Origin: Dirofilaria immitis
Taxonomy: Eukaryota > Nematoda > Chromadorea > Rhabditida > Onchocercidae
Direction of reading: 5' to 3'
Length of the DNA stretch: 64,000 bases
Assembly: GCA_024305405.1 (NCBI GenBank)
Contig: JAKNDB010000018.1
Coordinates: 248,001-312,000, forward strand
Shown here one piece after another: positions 52,018 to 63,800 of this stretch (positions within the stretch are counted from its first letter, which is position 1; every line of letters starts with the position of its first letter). The notes below the pieces were generated by a model. The model was given only the letters and a program-made list of their open reading frames with translations, had not been told where the DNA came from and made no database searches. The position numbers were made by a program, and so were the translations under genes.

Positions 52018-55000
52018 TCACGTCGCCGCTACACTTGGCGCTTTCCACCGATATTTCCCACCTGCTGCACTAAGGACTGCAACGGCACTCGCTTTAGGAT
52101 GCCAGAAATAACAGCTACGATTCGTACAACGATCACCAAAACGACAAAGCTATAAAAAAATTATAATGATAAACAAAGATCTAAATTGCAGCTACTGCTT
52201 CAATTACATACTTTTAAAATAATCGCTATCATAAAATTTTTAAAATGATCTAATTACTTTTGGATGTTTAAAACTACAGCTGGCATTTGCGCATTTCCCA
52301 CCATATTTACATGGAATGTTCAAAGCGTAAGAAGCAGCTGACGTAACTGAGTTCGATGATGTCTGTGCTCCAACTTCAGTCGATGGAGCTACTGTTGTTG
52401 TCGGAACAGTCGTTCTGAAATTTCAGATTCTTCAAAATTGTAAGAATTAAAATAGATTTAAAAAATAGGAAAATTGATGATGTCAAAGTATACATAAATC
52501 TTATTTGATGATGTCAAAGTATACATAAATCTTATATCTAAGAACGCTCACATAAAATGATTAAAGCGTTTCGCACACAACGGACATGCATATTAAAAAG
52601 CAAGTTTCATGAACTTTGGGATTCTCAGAAATAGTAGATTCTATAAACAATGCAGTCGCAATGAAACTGATGAAATTATTGTAGTTAAGTTCAAACATTA
52701 TTTTAAAACGAAATCTGTAGTTAAAAAACATACGCTGCCTTCAAAATGTGTGCATAAACACAATTTGGATTCAGGCACATACGACCAAATTTGCACTGCG
52801 GATGGATATAAATACATCGGTCACCAAAAGAACAATTTGGGAAGTTGCTGAAAAAGAACGAGGTTTAAATTAATTTGATGCAAAATCTTAAATCAATTAA
52901 TCAAATAATTGACTCTCAAGTTTCAAAACTTCGATGTAAAGCTTTCAGTGTTGAATTCTAAGACGTTATTGACAATATAAATTACAAAGTAGAATGTTTC
53001 GAATTAAACTAAAAAGTTATGCACGCTGAAAACATGGAAAAGTAACCAAGCAAGATTAGTCAAAATAATTGCAATACAATAAATTCTCAAAACTAATTAC
53101 CTGCACGGTTTACTCGGGTGAATATATACACAATTTTGAAGGGAACAATTTGGCCAAAATTTACAGCGTTCCATTATTTTTTCAGTCCCTCCTGATGAAA
53201 CAACTGATGTATTTAATACCTAAACGATCAAAAAATTAATAGAACTATCTGATTATCTAATCTCTAAGTTGTAGAGCAATTATGCAACAGCAATGTCATA
53301 TATAATCCTATATAATGTCATGTATTTAAATTAATCTATTTAAATTAATCTATCTTCAAATCCCTTCATTCACTCGAATATCAAAGAGTTATGGAAACAG
53401 AGAAGGTGAAGGAAATATTACAAAAAAATTTTGTTATCTGCACAAGGGAAATTTTTAAATTTGACATGTTACAATTGACATGTTACCAATTACAATCGAC
53501 AAATGATGTAATAAGAAAAATATTTATATACCTACAGTGAATATATTTTGAAGATACCTGTCTATTTGCAGCAAATACATTTTGCCGTGGTGTACTATAA
53601 AAAAGTTGCAGTGGCGGGGTCTGTGGAAGAAATAATGGACTCGACAAGGTTGGAGTTGGCGGTACCTTAAAAATGATAATATCATGAAATTAATAAGCTA
53701 CAACACCCGAAGGTACTAATATTTTCGAAGTTTTGGACAAATATAAAACGTCCTTTAAGTGACACATATACTATCATTGTTTTCAAGCTAAACTAAAATA
53801 CCAAAAAAAATTTTTTAAGGAATTCAAAATATATGAAGCTATTTTTGCTATTTTTCATCCCGAATCTTGACTTACATCTAACAAGTCGATAAAAGATTCA
53901 TCTAAGAGAAATATTTGATAAAGTTTTACCAAACATTTTTTTGAAATAATGTTTGATTATCAAATCTCAACCTCATCAAAGCCTTGACCAACTGTCTGAG
54001 CACTGGCAAGAACAGCATCAATTTGTGCCTCTGAAAAAAAAATAAATACATCATACAATTGTTCATAAGCAATTTGCAAAAAGATTTTAAAAATGTCGCT
54101 ATCATTTTTGAAAATTTGTATCAGCAGAAGAAGGCTGCAATTTTGAAGTTATTAGGGAGAAAAATATAGGTTCAACAGCAAAGAAAATGCTACATTTATA
54201 TGCATATATTTAATCCATAAGGGTTTCAATTTTCTCTATATTTTAAGGCATAATTAATAAACTGGGAAAGCAAATAAAAGAAACTGAAGTACAAACATCA
54301 TCGAGCATTTATATGCAATATGAAGTGCCATATCAAAACATATTAACTCTTTTCAAATTATATTGATATTTTGATAGTCATAAATCCTGTCCAAAAATTC
54401 GAAGAATTGACAATTTAATAACACATTGAAAGAAATCACAATTCAGCAATTCTGGTTGACTTCATGCTCACTTGGCAAGCACTAATATATTAGTCAGTTC
54501 CAATCCAGTTTATATATATCCACTAAACTCTATAAAGAAATAAAATAATCCTTACCGTCATCACCATCATCAGCGTCATCACTTGTATCTTCCTCCGGTA
54601 GTTGTATTTGTAAATCCCAAGCAGGTAAAGGTTTCGATTCATTGGGAACCTCAAAAACCGTTATTACATACGCTTTTAATATTTAATATCATTCAGCATT
54701 TTAATTTCTAATTTTTTTGATAAATCGCTATAGCAATAAAATTTAGAACCTTAAGAAGGCCAGCAAAATTTTTGGAAATACAAGGATATCAAATTCGTGT
54801 GTATTATGCAACAGTTTTTATAATAAAATTGGATGCATTTTTCTTAGGACCAATATGAAAGTTCATTTTTACCTCATTAGAACGTGTTACCAGGCATGCA
54901 TCGTTTTCTATATCGTTGACAATTGATTTCTCATGAGATATTTCTTTTCTAACCTGCCTTGGTTGTGACAAATTTAGATGCGCCAAAACTGTAAATATAG

Positions 55001-58000
55001 TAGCTAAACATATGAAATTAATAATATGAAAATGTTAAAATTTTCAGAAGATTCGACTGAACCATCAATAAAAACCCCATAATGTAAGAGGCTACGAAAA
55101 TATCAAAGACAGAAACTTACTTGGATTCGTGTCATTTCTACGTCTTTTCGCTTTTACTTTTTTGCTAACAATTTCAACATTCCCTTCACCAATCTTTGTA
55201 AGTCGTTTAGCCAAACCGCTGATTGAATCGCCTTTTAAAGTTATGTAAAATTTTGGTTCGTCTACACAGCTTGGCCTCAAAAATGACTATTATTAATTAC
55301 AACAATATTAATACTCAAAAAACTCACAAAACAGATAGCAACTTAGTAGTGTGCTAAACTAACTAACCTCCAAAACTAATCGGTAATTAGTATTTCTAAA
55401 ATGATCAACATTAATAGTAGATTTTTGAACCAAAAACTAAAAATTTTACAAAACGATCAAATGAATTAAACTACACATCCATATGTCCGCAATGATTATC
55501 AATGATAGCGACGATCTCATTGTTCAAAACTCTATAAAAATAGATAGCGAATTAGTACCTACAGTAAAGTTAATCCTAGTCAAAAACCCTACTTTTGTAT
55601 TTTTTTTTAAAATTTAGTATCTCTAAAATAATTTACATTAATAATACTCGAATCATTCAGAGAATAAAAATTTTATAAAACTAACAAATAAAATAAGTTA
55701 CATACCCGTATGTCCGCATGCGTTTTCTTTCCACCTCCGGTTCACTTAAATTACATTCATCAACTGTTTGCACGATTGAACGACCACTACTATTTCCACC
55801 ATTTGATTCATTTGGCATGACAACCAGAGCATCGCCAATATCATCGTAAACGTCGATTTCGATACCCTCCAATATATATATACAAATATATACATATAGG
55901 TTAAAAAATCCAACAATTATCAGACAAGTTAGAATAAAGTAGCTTTAAAATACTGATGTTATTGAAGGGAAGAGTTTGAGCGTCATCATAAACGATCCAG
56001 CAAAAACGGAAAGAAGTCTTTCCTCTTTATTTCATCATCAATTTATTAAAACGACGACTTTATCGAAAAACAAAATAAGAAGTGAAAAAAATAATAAATT
56101 CGCTATTAACCTCTTCCTCATCCAAAACATTCATATCGCTTTGTTTATGTTTCCCATGATCAGCTCCTTCTTTCTCTTTTTTACTGACAATCCACTACCA
56201 TAACCGGCAATTTGGCTTGCCGTTCTTGTTGTTTCACCTGCTTCTTTAATCGCTTTCAAGAACAGTGACTTTACACCTCGGGACTGTTTACTACAAAATG
56301 AGTTTTCTTACCACAAAAAGAATTATATTAAGAAAAACAAAAAAAAGTTATGAAGACTTCATTCTAAAATGAATTAGACTAGTGTACATAAGTGTTTGAA
56401 AAATTGGAAACTGATTGGAAAATATATCACTGTCACTATAATGTTGCACTTACGTCGTTACTTCTTTTTCAGGAAGTTTTCGCTTTACAACCACTTGAGA
56501 AGACACTGATTTTACAGTTGGCTCTGGTGGTAATTTAACTACTGCAGATGATTGCACCTGTAACATCTCAAAGTTTTGATTTTCAATAAAAGCATTATTA
56601 GTTCTTTAATAATCATTAACATTGTGAGATTCTCATAATATAGATGTTCTCAGCAAAATAGGTTTCCCACGAATAAATGGATAATTCTACAAATCGTTAA
56701 TAACAAAAACTTTAAAGAACATAATTGAGAAAGAGATTAGTACTCTGTGATAATAACTCTAGCCACATATTTCTTACTTCTAGCATATCGATTACATCAG
56801 CAATACAAACGTATTTCTTAACCTTTTGCTCCTCAAAATGCGGTCAGATTCTTCCGCGGCAATGCGTTCTTCTTCATCGATATCTTCCTCTAATGACGCT
56901 GAACGAGATAGAGCCTTTCGCTTTCGTTGTTGCAAAATATCGTATCCTGGGTCAGTTGATATCTTGCTGAAAACATATGGGCAAATTGATTCAAGACAAA
57001 TAATGAAATAAGTAACAATACAGAAGTGAACAGATCAAAAGAGATGAATGAGAAATATTATCCATTAATTGTATTCTTTTTCAATATACAAAAGGTTTAA
57101 TGAGCAGTATTTATATTCTTGAAATACAATACAATTTCTTATGTTGATGCGCCACAAATAATTAATATGTAAAGACTACAAATAAAAATTCTGCTTGAAA
57201 TAAACTTACAACTGAAGACTACCCGACAAGCTAATCAAGCGTTTAATAAATAAAAATCAAATGTCAAACCTAGTACTGATATCTCTTTTGGTTCGTTTAT
57301 CATCTTCATCATTTCGTCTTCTAGAATATTTTGCGTCTTCCCTTGCTTCGCGTTCTATCCTATCAGATTTCATTTGCAAAATTTTTCGATCACTTCTTTC
57401 AGTAACTCGTCTCACTCCCAAACGTTCGTTTACTGCAAATCACAGCATTTATCTTGACTTATTTTAACAAACTTTTTACGATCATACTTCTAATTCATGA
57501 AAGTAAAAAGAAACTAAAAATTATTGACGTCGAAAGATTATGATATTGTCATCAAGTACCTCGACGATCTGGACTTTCCGATCTTTTTCGACGATGCGTC
57601 TTTTCTGGAGGCAATATCGGAGATTTTGCTCTACGTGATGGCTGAAATTGGAAAATTAAGAGTAAAAAGCAATCAGTTGTAATTCAGTGAATGAGAAGAA
57701 ATGTAAAAATAAAAAACAAGAAGACAAAACTGCCCTAAAATATTTTTGACATCTTTCTCATTTACATAAATCTTAAGACTAAGAATGCAAATTGTAGATA
57801 AAAGCATAATCAAGATTGCAAAAGAATAACAGTTTTTATTACTAGCAGTTTAAATGCGAATCTTTATATTTAACAGTGCGAGCACAGCTATACTATCAAA
57901 CTTAGTAAATTCGCAAAAACAGCGAGGTAACTTGATATTCTAGAAAATAACTCGACGGTTTTTGTTGCTGACTAATTAAGAAGTAACATAATGCAAAAGA

Positions 58001-59013
58001 CTATAAGCTAAAAAGAAAATATCACTAAGTACACAGTGGATATATTAAAACGCAAAATTATACCTTCGATTTCACAACTTTTGCAATGCCAGTACGCTTT
58101 TCACTATCTTTTTATCAGTGTCTTTCATTCCACGTTGCTTCTCCTTTTCTTTTCGTTCATGTTCTTTCGATGCATTTTTAGAACTAGAACTTTCTTGTTT
58201 TTTTCTTTTCTATTGTTTTCTCCTTTTCCCGTTTACTAGAACTTTCCAGTTCTTTTCGATGACTACTGCTTTCGTTATCTTTCCGTTTGCTATCACTTGA
58301 ATCTTGAACAGCACTCGGGACAGTCGCTGATTGCAAACGTTCAAAAATGTCAAAAAGCCTGAAAATAATTAATGTGGATTTACATAATTACTATATCATT
58401 TAAGTTCCTTAAACTCGTTTATTAATAAAGATAATATGCAGTTCATACATTAGACAAAGTTAAGAAGTCTCGAAGTTAGAAAAACACAAATGACACAAAA
58501 CTAACCAATCCACAAATTTTTCAGAATTTTTGCCAAGAAATAGTAACAAATCTTCTTTCATTTGTGTTTTCTCCTTCTTATTCGCAATCATTACCATTAT
58601 ATAGTCGGGTAATTCTTCATCCACATATACGCCAAGCTCTTCTAGCTTAGCTTTTATAGCAGCCTGTAAAATATCTAGTTAATAAATCATGATAATCGTC
58701 CTATATTTGTGTATTAGTTATTCTGTTGCTTAATCATGTTATCTCTCGAAAATTAAAAAATTCTTCAATTTCAGATGTATAATCAAACGTGAAACAATAC
58801 TTAAAAGAGCTACTTCGAATAATTTGGAAATCGTATCAGTGATAGCCAATAATAGAAAAAAATCGCGACATTCTAAAAACTCATAATTAAGCCAAACTCT
58901 CCCCAAGCATAGAATTTCAATCGCAAAAATATGCAGGATAAAATCTTTCGTCACAATTTCATGACGAAACTTACTCGAATTTTTTAGAAACTTCTGCAGT
59001 GCCACCTGTCATT
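52018..59013 (-). CDS. ZC3H14: ZC3H14 / SUT-2 / Nab2-type poly(A)-binding zinc-finger protein
   Basis: Exons 5' to 3': 59013-58975, 58663-58506, 58358-58064, 57641-57560, 57432-57270, 56966-56823, 56557-56454, 56290-56111, 55866-55706, 55275-55121, 54988-54873, 54649-54556, 54030-53972, 53665-53558, 53219-53101, 52847-52734, 52414-52258, 52149-52018. About 793 residues (human about 736). The N-terminus is the PWI-like Nab2 fold: SKKIR, then AAIKAKLEELGVYVDEELPD and YIMVMIANKK, nearly identical to ZC3H14. The middle is Lys/Glu/Ser- and Arg-rich and disordered. The C-terminus has five CCCH fingers: CKFWPNCSLQNCVYIH, CSNFPNCSFGDRCIYIH, CKFGRMCLNPNCVYAH, CKYGGKCANASCSFKH, CRFGDRCTNRSCYFWH, followed by KYRWKAPSVAAT. 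Known role: nuclear protein binding poly(A) RNA, limiting tail length and promoting export; worm SUT-2 loss suppresses tau toxicity. Frame breaks near 58198 (apparent extra base), 58109, 56835 and 56177 lie in homopolymers of the disordered part; exon phases require net restoration. Confidence 0.95.
52474..52536. repeat. Perfect 31-bp tandem duplication in a ZC3H14 intron
   Basis: GATGATGTCAAAGTATACAT followed by AAATCTTA occurs at 52476 and again at 52507, exactly 31 bp later with no mismatch. The identity suggests a recent duplication. Confidence 0.85.
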
Positions 59014-59028
59014 TATTATTGATGCGTC

Positions 59029-59030
59029 TG
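59029..59030 (-). promoter_or_regulatory. Acceptor 15 nt upstream of ZC3H14 start
   Basis: On the minus strand CTTGCTTTCAG precedes a 15-nt leader and the ATG at 59013. A strong TTTCAG acceptor so near the start is expected for spliced-leader trans-splicing. Confidence 0.5.
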
Positions 59031-60184
59031 AAAGCAAGAATTCACTTAATAAAAGGAATAATTAAATTATCTGACGGCTGATGCATTATAATTCATCAAT
59101 ACCAATCAATGGTTCCAAAATAATTGATTTTTGCATCTTCGTTAATGTATTTAAGTGCCTGTCCTTCTATTCCTTAACTGTTATGCAAATATAAGCAAGG
59201 CAAAAGATTCGAATGAAAGAATTTTGTGCCATAGCATAATGAAATAAAAATTAAGCATGATAGTTTGGATTATATTTTCCTTTCCTTGTTTTTATTAGTG
59301 GATAATTAAAATTGTAAACGCAATATTTATATTATATGATTAGATCCAATGTATTGATATCCAATGTTACGTAAGACATGGCATAGTTATAACAAAGTTT
59401 TCTATCCGAGATCACCTCATATCTCATATTCCTTAAACCATATCCGTTTTACCAAGCTGATAAAAGTACCATCCGCATATCTTAGCTAGTCTCTAAGAAG
59501 TTCAATTCCTGTTTGAAATTTAACCTATCGATAAGTTATTCAAATTGAGCATTTTTCCTTTATTTTCAAAAGAAATGAGAAAAACGTGAATCAACGAAGA
59601 AAATTTTTCAATGATGTTAAATGAAGAAAAATTATTTAAAAATGTAAATGCCAGAATATTTTCTCTGAAAATATACATTTAAATTCTTATAAAACTGATC
59701 TTATAGAATCCGAACAATTCAAAACCAATAAGTAAAAAACAAAGAAAGAAGAGAACTATTGTTTCTAATCAGACAATATTAGTTTGTTATATTCAGTCCA
59801 GAAATTAAATTCAATATGATATTTTACGCTGACGAAACTTTCTTTAATCTACTCGTCAATTAATTAGTTCGTAAAATAGAAATATTAGCAAGGATACAGG
59901 AACAGATAAGACATAGGAAAAAATGTCTCAGTATTACAGCAAACACACCACATCCAATAACGTTAGAAATCTGTGGCGGTTCTTAATGTTGCACAATATC
60001 CTTATGAAATGTGAATAACCCTTCGCTACGCACATTTTCTCTTATCTACGATACTTATCCTTCTTCTATGTTCTTTTCAGTGCTCTACTTTGTTTGTACA
60101 ATATCTTACAATTAGTATCCTGTAATATGAAAAAATGCATTTATATAGTATCGCGATTCTTTTTGTGCATAAAATTTCACAAGG

Positions 60185-60395
60185 TTATCTGTTTACAGTA
60201 TAAGGTCATTCCTAAGGTCAATCATAAATAACGGGCGCAATTGTAATCATCGGTGCTACCTACAGTATACGGTAATTCGTAAGGTCAATCACAAATAATA
60301 ACAAACGCTATTGTAATGATTGGTGCTACAAAGAAATGTGAAAAATCTCGTAAGATTATCTGTCTACAGTATGAGGTCATTCGTAAGGTCAATTA
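60185..60395. repeat. Three-copy diverged repeat
   Basis: TACAGTATAAGGTCATTC with TAAGGTCAATCATAAATA and GTAATCATCGGTGCTAC (from about 60195) recurs from about 60262 and, truncated, from about 60363, with 68- and 101-bp spacing. Each unit is also introduced by TTATCTGT or GTGCTAC. Copies differ by roughly 10-15%. Confidence 0.65.
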
Positions 60396-60420
60396 TAATA
60401 TGTGAAACTTTCTTAAATTA

Positions 60421-60421
60421 A

Positions 60422-60456
<35 letters not shown>
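60421..60456. repeat. (AAT)n microsatellite
   Basis: About eleven uninterrupted AAT units, then ACTAATACT. Likely length-polymorphic, and prone to sequencing error. Confidence 0.9.
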
Positions 60457-60457
<1 letters not shown>

Positions 60458-60617
60458 AATACTTTGAGAAATTGTAATTGTTATAAAGAATTAATCAAAA
60501 TATCTGATAACTGAAATAAGAATTGACACTTCAAATATATATTTATAATTTGAACAATCATTTCTCATTGTTGCCTTTCATGAATTCAATTGTGGTAGTT
60601 TAATAAAGAATGAATAA

Positions 60618-60623
60618 TTTATT
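60618..60623 (-). terminator. Poly(A) signal AATAAA for the kinase gene
   Basis: AATAAA on the minus strand lies about 125 nt downstream of the kinase TGA (60749), a normal distance for a nematode 3' UTR. Assigned by motif only. Confidence 0.4.
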
Positions 60624-60748
60624 GTTTTTTAGCTCCAAAGAAATGTATAAAATAAAATAAATAAAGATATTTTTAACGATCATCATTTTATCATTCTTAT
60701 CATTCGCGTTGTATTGCTATTTCAAAATATTGTTCTCGAATGTATGTA

Positions 60749-63700
60749 TCATGCTTTCTTGGAGATCATTCGATTGATATCATGTTCACGAATTACATCT
60801 TCAAAATTATTATCCCAATCGTATGGATCACTTAATCGTCGATCTTTCGTAAAATCCTACAACAGATCGTTAACTAAATAAGTTAATTTCGAAACAAGCT
60901 TTATTTAATCATAGTTTTTTTTCTCATATAAAAATATTCTTAGAATCATTTATTTTTCGAAAATACATCCTAATAACTGCCTGCAGTTTTTGGTGAATAA
61001 TAAAATCCACCAGCATAGTATTCTGAAGTGACGTATAGTTTGGCTCATCATCTGCATCCATCGAATATACAGCACGTCCAAATTCACGCAAACCTCTACC
61101 AACCTTTTTCGTTACACTTTGAAAATCATCTTCTTGCTAAAAAAAAGAAAATTATTCGATAAGTAATTTTTAATTATTCGAGAAATTGCCAACAATAATA
61201 TGATCAAAAATTTTGGCAATAACATGATCAAGATCAAAGCCATTAGTAATGATCTAGAAATGGATTGATTGAGCTTAAATTAAAATATATTTATTTTATA
61301 ATATTATTAGAAAGCATTGCGTTAAATGTCAAAAATGACATTTAACAATTTGTTGTGAAAATGATTTTCAAAAATTCATAAGACATTTTCATTTTTTGAA
61401 AATTTTTTTATTTTAATTGGAATGGTTGTCAAACATCCGTTATATTTTTAATGTTTCTTTTTTTGCTTTTATTAAATTAAAAATATCCATAATTTTTCTT
61501 AATTTAAAAGAAAATTCAAAAAAAAAGAATCGTTTTAGTTAAATTTTACAATAGCTTCTTTCAATGCTTTCACTTCTTCGTTTCTCCTTGCATGTTTCCA
61601 AGGTACATAACCAAGAATCATTTCAATTGCCACATAAAATAAACTTGTTAGATCATCCGATGGTCCTATAATGAAGGAATGCAAAATGAAATTAAGCTTC
61701 GTATCTTTTTTGTAAAAAATAAAACAATACTTTAGCGAGAATCCAAATTTTGAAAATCACCAAGATCTTTTCCTTCATGTGCTCGTAAAGATGCATAGAC
61801 TGTAGTACCGCGAAAACCGCAATCTTCTCTTAATGGCCGTAGTTGACCATTTGAATGACGAAAGCGTCGCGCTAATCCATAATCAATAATCACTAAACGA
61901 TGTTTACTCTGCAAGCAACTTTTTAAAAGTTAATTGATCGTTTCACAAAAAAAAATACAAGACCGAAGCGAAGAATTTGGAAGAAACGAATCATTTTCTC
62001 GAGAATAGTCAAATTACGAATCTCATTTTATGTTGTTGAAATATATTGCAAAAGAATTAATCATATCGATTCTTCCTTTCCTTACTTCATCGTACTTTAG
62101 AAATTTAATGATAAATGAATCCAGGATAAATGAGTTTCATAAATGAATTTCAGAATTCAGCATTTTATAAATTAAATTTGCTGATCTCCTATCTTACAAT
62201 TTCACAAAATCTGAAGCAACTTACGACTTCAGAAAGTCCGAAGCATAAGTTATGTGGTTTGATATCTCGATGAATATAACCGATTTGATGCATATCACGC
62301 AATCCTGCTATTCCCTGTAGCGAATAAAAAAATTATTTATAAATATATATATTTTAAAAATTATCACAATAAATAATATCATTTCAATTTGATAATAATT
62401 AAATATAATAAAATTGATAATAGCAAATTTTAATAATAATTAAAGTAATCATCCGATAATAATAATAATTAAATACTTAAAACAGTCCAATAATAACCAA
62501 AATAATCTTCCAATAATAATTAAATAATCAAAATAGTCTTCCGATAATAATTAAATACTTGAAATAGTCCAATAGTAATCAAAACAATATTTCGATAATA
62601 ATAATAATTAAGTACTTAAAACAACTCATAATCAAAATAATCTTCCAATAATAATTAAATACTTAAAATAGTCCAACAATAATTAAATTAATGAGGAATG
62701 ATCAAATTTTCATATTGCAATTTAAAATAATAATAAATAGAAAAATAAATTATAAGAATATTTAGCGACTTCGCAAAAAAATCGCGAATATTTCGCAATC
62801 TCAATAGCAGTCATATCACATAATGAAAAGGTAGGAATGGCTGAATAAGCTCAAAAAATATTGTTGAATATATTTCAACGGAAATTTTAGATTAGTTTTT
62901 GCATTTTGGCTAGCTAGGTAAATTTTTTGTAATTAATTTATTACTCTTCATATCAGCAATATCTTACATTATTATAGATAAGTAAAAGTTTGTAAACAAT
63001 TTATTATCCTTTATCTTGCATTATCTCTTATCATTTATTGATTAATTAATGAAACAGGTATATATTATTATGCCAAGTAAAAGTTTGTAAACAATTTATT
63101 ATCCTTTATCTTGCATTATCTTTTATCATTTATTGATTAATTAATGAAACAGGCATATATTTAATTTGAAAATTTTTCGTAGCAAATTGTAGGAACGACA
63201 GCTCATGAATCGGAATGGAAATATATTAGTGGATCATTTTTAATCTTATTCATGTAAATATGTTTGATATACGTAAAAGGTTAACGTATACTTAACCTGT
63301 ATAACTATACGAGCCATAGTTGGACGTGAAAAACGTTTGAATGGACTTTGCTTTCTAATATCATTTATATTCTGTGATAACAATTGCATAATTATATAAT
63401 TAACTTTACTTGTGGAACCACTTCCCAAAGAAGTGGAACATGTGCTCGTCCTTGTAATCGTAACAATACCTATCAAATGGAATAAATACTTGTAAAAGAT
63501 AATTAAAAGAGTGATAAATATAATATCATTATCATCATCATTAATCATTAATATTATCATTATCATCATCATTAATCATTAACTTAAATACTCAAAAAAC
63601 AAGAAAAAATTCAATAATTTAAAATTATTAGAAATATTTCTTTATAAAAAAAGTGCTAACTTTTTGTTCCAAAATCATTCGCTTAGCTATTTTGCCTTTT

Positions 63701-63800
63701 CGCATTTTTAATTCTGTTTTTATGGCTACACCTTTCAATTCTTCCTCACGACTATCTTTAGCAAAAAAATTTGCCCATATCCGCCATGGCCTATTAGTCC
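60749..63800 (-). CDS. CK1-superfamily, TTBK-like protein kinase (5' end outside window)
   Basis: Visible exons 5' to 3': 63800-63661, 63469-63297, 62314-62225, 61908-61761, 61665-61550, 61136-60978, 60856-60749 (TGA); 311 residues of catalytic domain and tail. Landmarks in order: glycine loop GHGGYGQI, VAIK (ATP-binding lysine), YIHRDIKPHN catalytic loop, IIDYGLARRF (DYG where most kinases have DFG), the CK1/TTBK activation segment GFRGTTVYASLRAHEGKDLG, then DDLTSLFYVAIEMILGYVPW, and the C-terminal PYDWD motif seen in TTBK-like worm kinases. All catalytic residues (K, D of HRD, D of DYG) are present, so activity is expected: Ser/Thr phosphorylation in the cytoplasm; the substrate is unknown. 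The first exon, carrying the start, is missing, because the first visible exon begins mid-domain after an acceptor. Two one-base gaps (63763, A7 on plus; 63424, CCC) interrupt the frame in conserved motifs. Worm genomes encode many such kinases, often sperm-expressed, so I give no symbol. Confidence 0.92.
62395..62700. repeat. Degenerate AT-rich tandem repeat in a kinase intron
   Basis: Variants of CAATAATAATTAAATACTTA followed by AAATAGTC and AATCAAAATAATCTTC recur about seven to eight times with a loose period near 35-40 bp, in the intron between kinase exons 63297-63469 and 62225-62314. Confidence 0.65.
62981..63162. repeat. Recent direct duplication, about 82 bp, 95-bp spacing
   Basis: AGTAAAAGTTTGTAAACAAT continuing through TTATTATCCTTTATCTTGCA and TTGATTAATTAATGAAACAG occurs at 62981 and again at 63076 with only one or two differences. 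Same kinase intron as the preceding array. Confidence 0.85.
63518..63584. repeat. Short ATC/ATT-rich tandem duplication
   Basis: ATTATCATTATCATCATCAT followed by TAATCATTAA is present twice in direct succession. It lies in the intron after the first visible kinase exon and is the source of the spurious ORF 63246-63572 (-), whose right half is intron. Confidence 0.7.

Larger units (their letters stand above)
59031..60748. other. Intergenic, repeats but no gene
   Basis: Spacer between the kinase 3' end and the ZC3H14 5' end, both on the minus strand. It holds the repeat cluster at 60185-60395, an AAT microsatellite and a kinase poly(A) signal. No coding sequence was recognised. Confidence 0.55.

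Noticed and set aside
51868..52155. 95-codon plus-strand ORF
   Set aside because: It is the shadow of the last ZC3H14 exon, whose minus-strand reading has a clear CCCH finger.
58739..59005. 88-codon minus-strand ORF as the ZC3H14 N-terminus
   Set aside because: The correct frame starts at ATG 59013 and splices at 58975 to give SKKIR then AAIKAKL, matching the family; the longer ORF reads into the intron in another frame.
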